This document shows, piece after piece, positions 63,031-64,000 of a stretch of DNA of 64,000 nt. Made by a program: the position numbers and the translations under genes. Numbering within the stretch: position 1 is the first letter of the stretch; every line of letters starts with the position of its first letter. Source of the DNA: an uncultured Prevotella sp. (GTDB lineage Bacteria > Bacteroidota > Bacteroidia > Bacteroidales > Bacteroidaceae); the NCBI GenBank assembly GCA_905233165.1, contig CAJODL010000004.1, positions 271,436 through 335,435 of the forward strand, written 5' to 3'. The notes beneath the pieces were generated by a model. It did no database searches. It saw only the letters and a program-made list of their open reading frames with translations, and was not told the origin of the DNA.

Positions 63031-64000
63031 ATGAATCGTTTTTTGATTTTGATATTTATTATGATGTCATTGACATCTCACGCTCAGTATAGTCAGTATC
63101 GTTTTTACAGACATAAACCACACATACTAACAGATAAAGAACGGGCCGAGATCATTATTAAGGCAGACAATATTGCATATGAGAGAGCTTGCAATGACAG
63201 TATCTACACGAAGGAAGTTATGCAATCTTATTTGGACTATTATGGCATAGGAGTTGAGAATACTTATAGATTGCAGAAGTCACTGATTCCTATTATTAAT
63301 CGCGTTGTAACCAAAGGGAAGAAGATTAAAAGTGAGGATAAAATAGTATGGAAACAAGCATACTATAATTTTGAATACAGCAAAGAATTAAACAATATTA
63401 ATGGATTACTTATGAGAGAGAAATCTCGAAAAGACTCTATAGAAAACTACAAGAAAAAGTATGATCACTGGAGTAATTCCAGAATCCTTATGAGTTTAAG
63501 AGAATATTGTAGTCATGATTTTTCAATAACTGATTCTTCAACTATAAAATTTTTAGAAAAATATAATATCACATTCAACGAACAAATGAGACTTCAATAT
63601 CTTCGGCCTAATTTATCTGATGCGGGAGACCTTAGTGAATCCTTGCAAGAAATAGAAGATGTGCGTAATTATCTCAATAACGAATTTAATTATGATCCTA
63701 TTCATTTAAGTTCCTGGGAATATTACAAAAAACCTTATAGTACAGAGGAAATCTATAATTCATACCACAAACTCTACGAACAACATCATAAACTCTACGA
63801 GCATCATAGAAATGACACGATTTTACAAGAATTAGATAGTTTAGTTAAGAGATGGAAGGAAATTACAGATCAAAAGTTATGGGAAAAACAATTCCTTTCA
63901 GAAAATAATTTATTTAAGCAAAGGTGTGCAGAATTGCAAAAGGTATTAGAGTATAATGAATCCCACCCTCTTAAGGATGGTGTACTAAAAATAGATGGCA
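63031..64000 (+). CDS. Secreted helical protein, unknown, 3' end cut by window
   Basis: I translated this by hand; the frame is open from ATG 63031 to the window end (about 323 residues). Signal peptide MNRFLILIFIMMSLTSHAQ. The remainder is rich in Lys, Glu, Tyr and helical stretches (NFEYSKELNNINGLLMREKS, LVKRWKEITDQKLWEKQFLS), with a small tandem duplication YHKLYEQHHKLYEHH. No family is recognised. Confidence 0.75.
   Translation, partial: MNRFLILIFIMMSLTSHAQYSQYRFYRHKPHILTDKERAEIIIKADNIAYERACNDSIYTKEVMQSYLDYYGIGVENTYRLQKSLIPIINRVVTKGKKIKSEDKIVWKQAYYNFEYSKELNNINGLLMREKSRKDSIENYKKKYDHWSNSRILMSLREYCSHDFSITDSSTIKFLEKYNITFNEQMRLQYLRPNLSDAGDLSESLQEIEDVRNYLNNEFNYDPIHLSSWEYYKKPYSTEEIYNSYHKLYEQHHKLYEHHRNDTILQELDSLVKRWKEITDQKLWEKQFLSENNLFKQRCAELQKVLEYNESHPLKDGVLKIDG

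Overview
The window looks like chromosomal DNA of a gut Bacteroidales bacterium, probably a Prevotella-type member of the Bacteroidota. Repeated promoter signatures of the Bacteroidota form (TTTG, about 19-20 bases, TAnnTTTG) precede many genes. Lineage-typical proteins are present: a type IX secretion plug protein of the DUF5103 family, a DUF4468-like secreted protein, a TonB-dependent receptor with a carboxypeptidase-regulatory domain, a pyrophosphate-dependent phosphofructokinase and a fused HisB. No rRNA, CRISPR array or recognisable integrase gene was seen.

Layout. 1-6000: minus-strand housekeeping block (dipeptidase pepD, nucleoside phosphorylase, a fused NfnAB/GltD-like flavoprotein, serS). 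6100-6900: DUF4468-like protein. 6883-8071: gene-free region A, with two modules of short repeats arranged around AT-rich palindromes. 8072-13963: a three-gene candidate restriction operon (single-chain nuclease-methyltransferase, GmrSD-like DUF262/HNH protein, EVE-like reader). 13964-15400: a REP repeat array beside a RAYT-type HUH transposase. 15428-18951: TonB receptor, alkylation-repair protein and lipoprotein. 19151-26577: purA, hisS, a receiver/PEP-binding protein, tcdA, aroB. 26602-31230: hemerythrin-LuxR fusion regulator, pcrA, mtgA and an OmpA lipoprotein. 31354-36143: pfp, GH25 muramidase, nitroreductase-like protein, BASS transporter and Fe-S membrane protein. 36144-37088: gene-free region B, followed by a VapBC-like toxin-antitoxin pair. 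38014-40726: a leucine-rich-repeat lipoprotein, a small secreted protein, gene-free region C and a TIGR04076-type protein. 40740-42323: a 5'-nucleotidase gene broken by one in-frame stop. 43366-43557: tRNA-Ser(GCU) and tRNA-Glu(CUC). 43601-55908: glucosaminidase, valS, hisB, uxaB, gapA, DUF5103 and htpG. 55909-56879: gene-free region D, followed by small secreted proteins and a 1620-residue GHKL-ATPase/SF1-helicase fusion up to the right edge.

The most unusual signal is the set of gene-free regions A-D. Each carries tandem 7-11 bp repeats in direct and inverted orientation, and each contains long perfect AT-rich palindromes. Regions A and D also end in the same roughly 147 bp segment, which carries the promoter of the downstream gene. 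Three of the four lead directly into accessory cargo (restriction operon, VapBC, GHKL-helicase cluster). This suggests a family of small origin-like or end-like elements attached to cargo; that is an inference from architecture only. Other notable points are a gapA reading frame that has lost its stop codon and runs through its own terminator, and short tandem repeats that have spread from intergenic DNA into pepD and valS.
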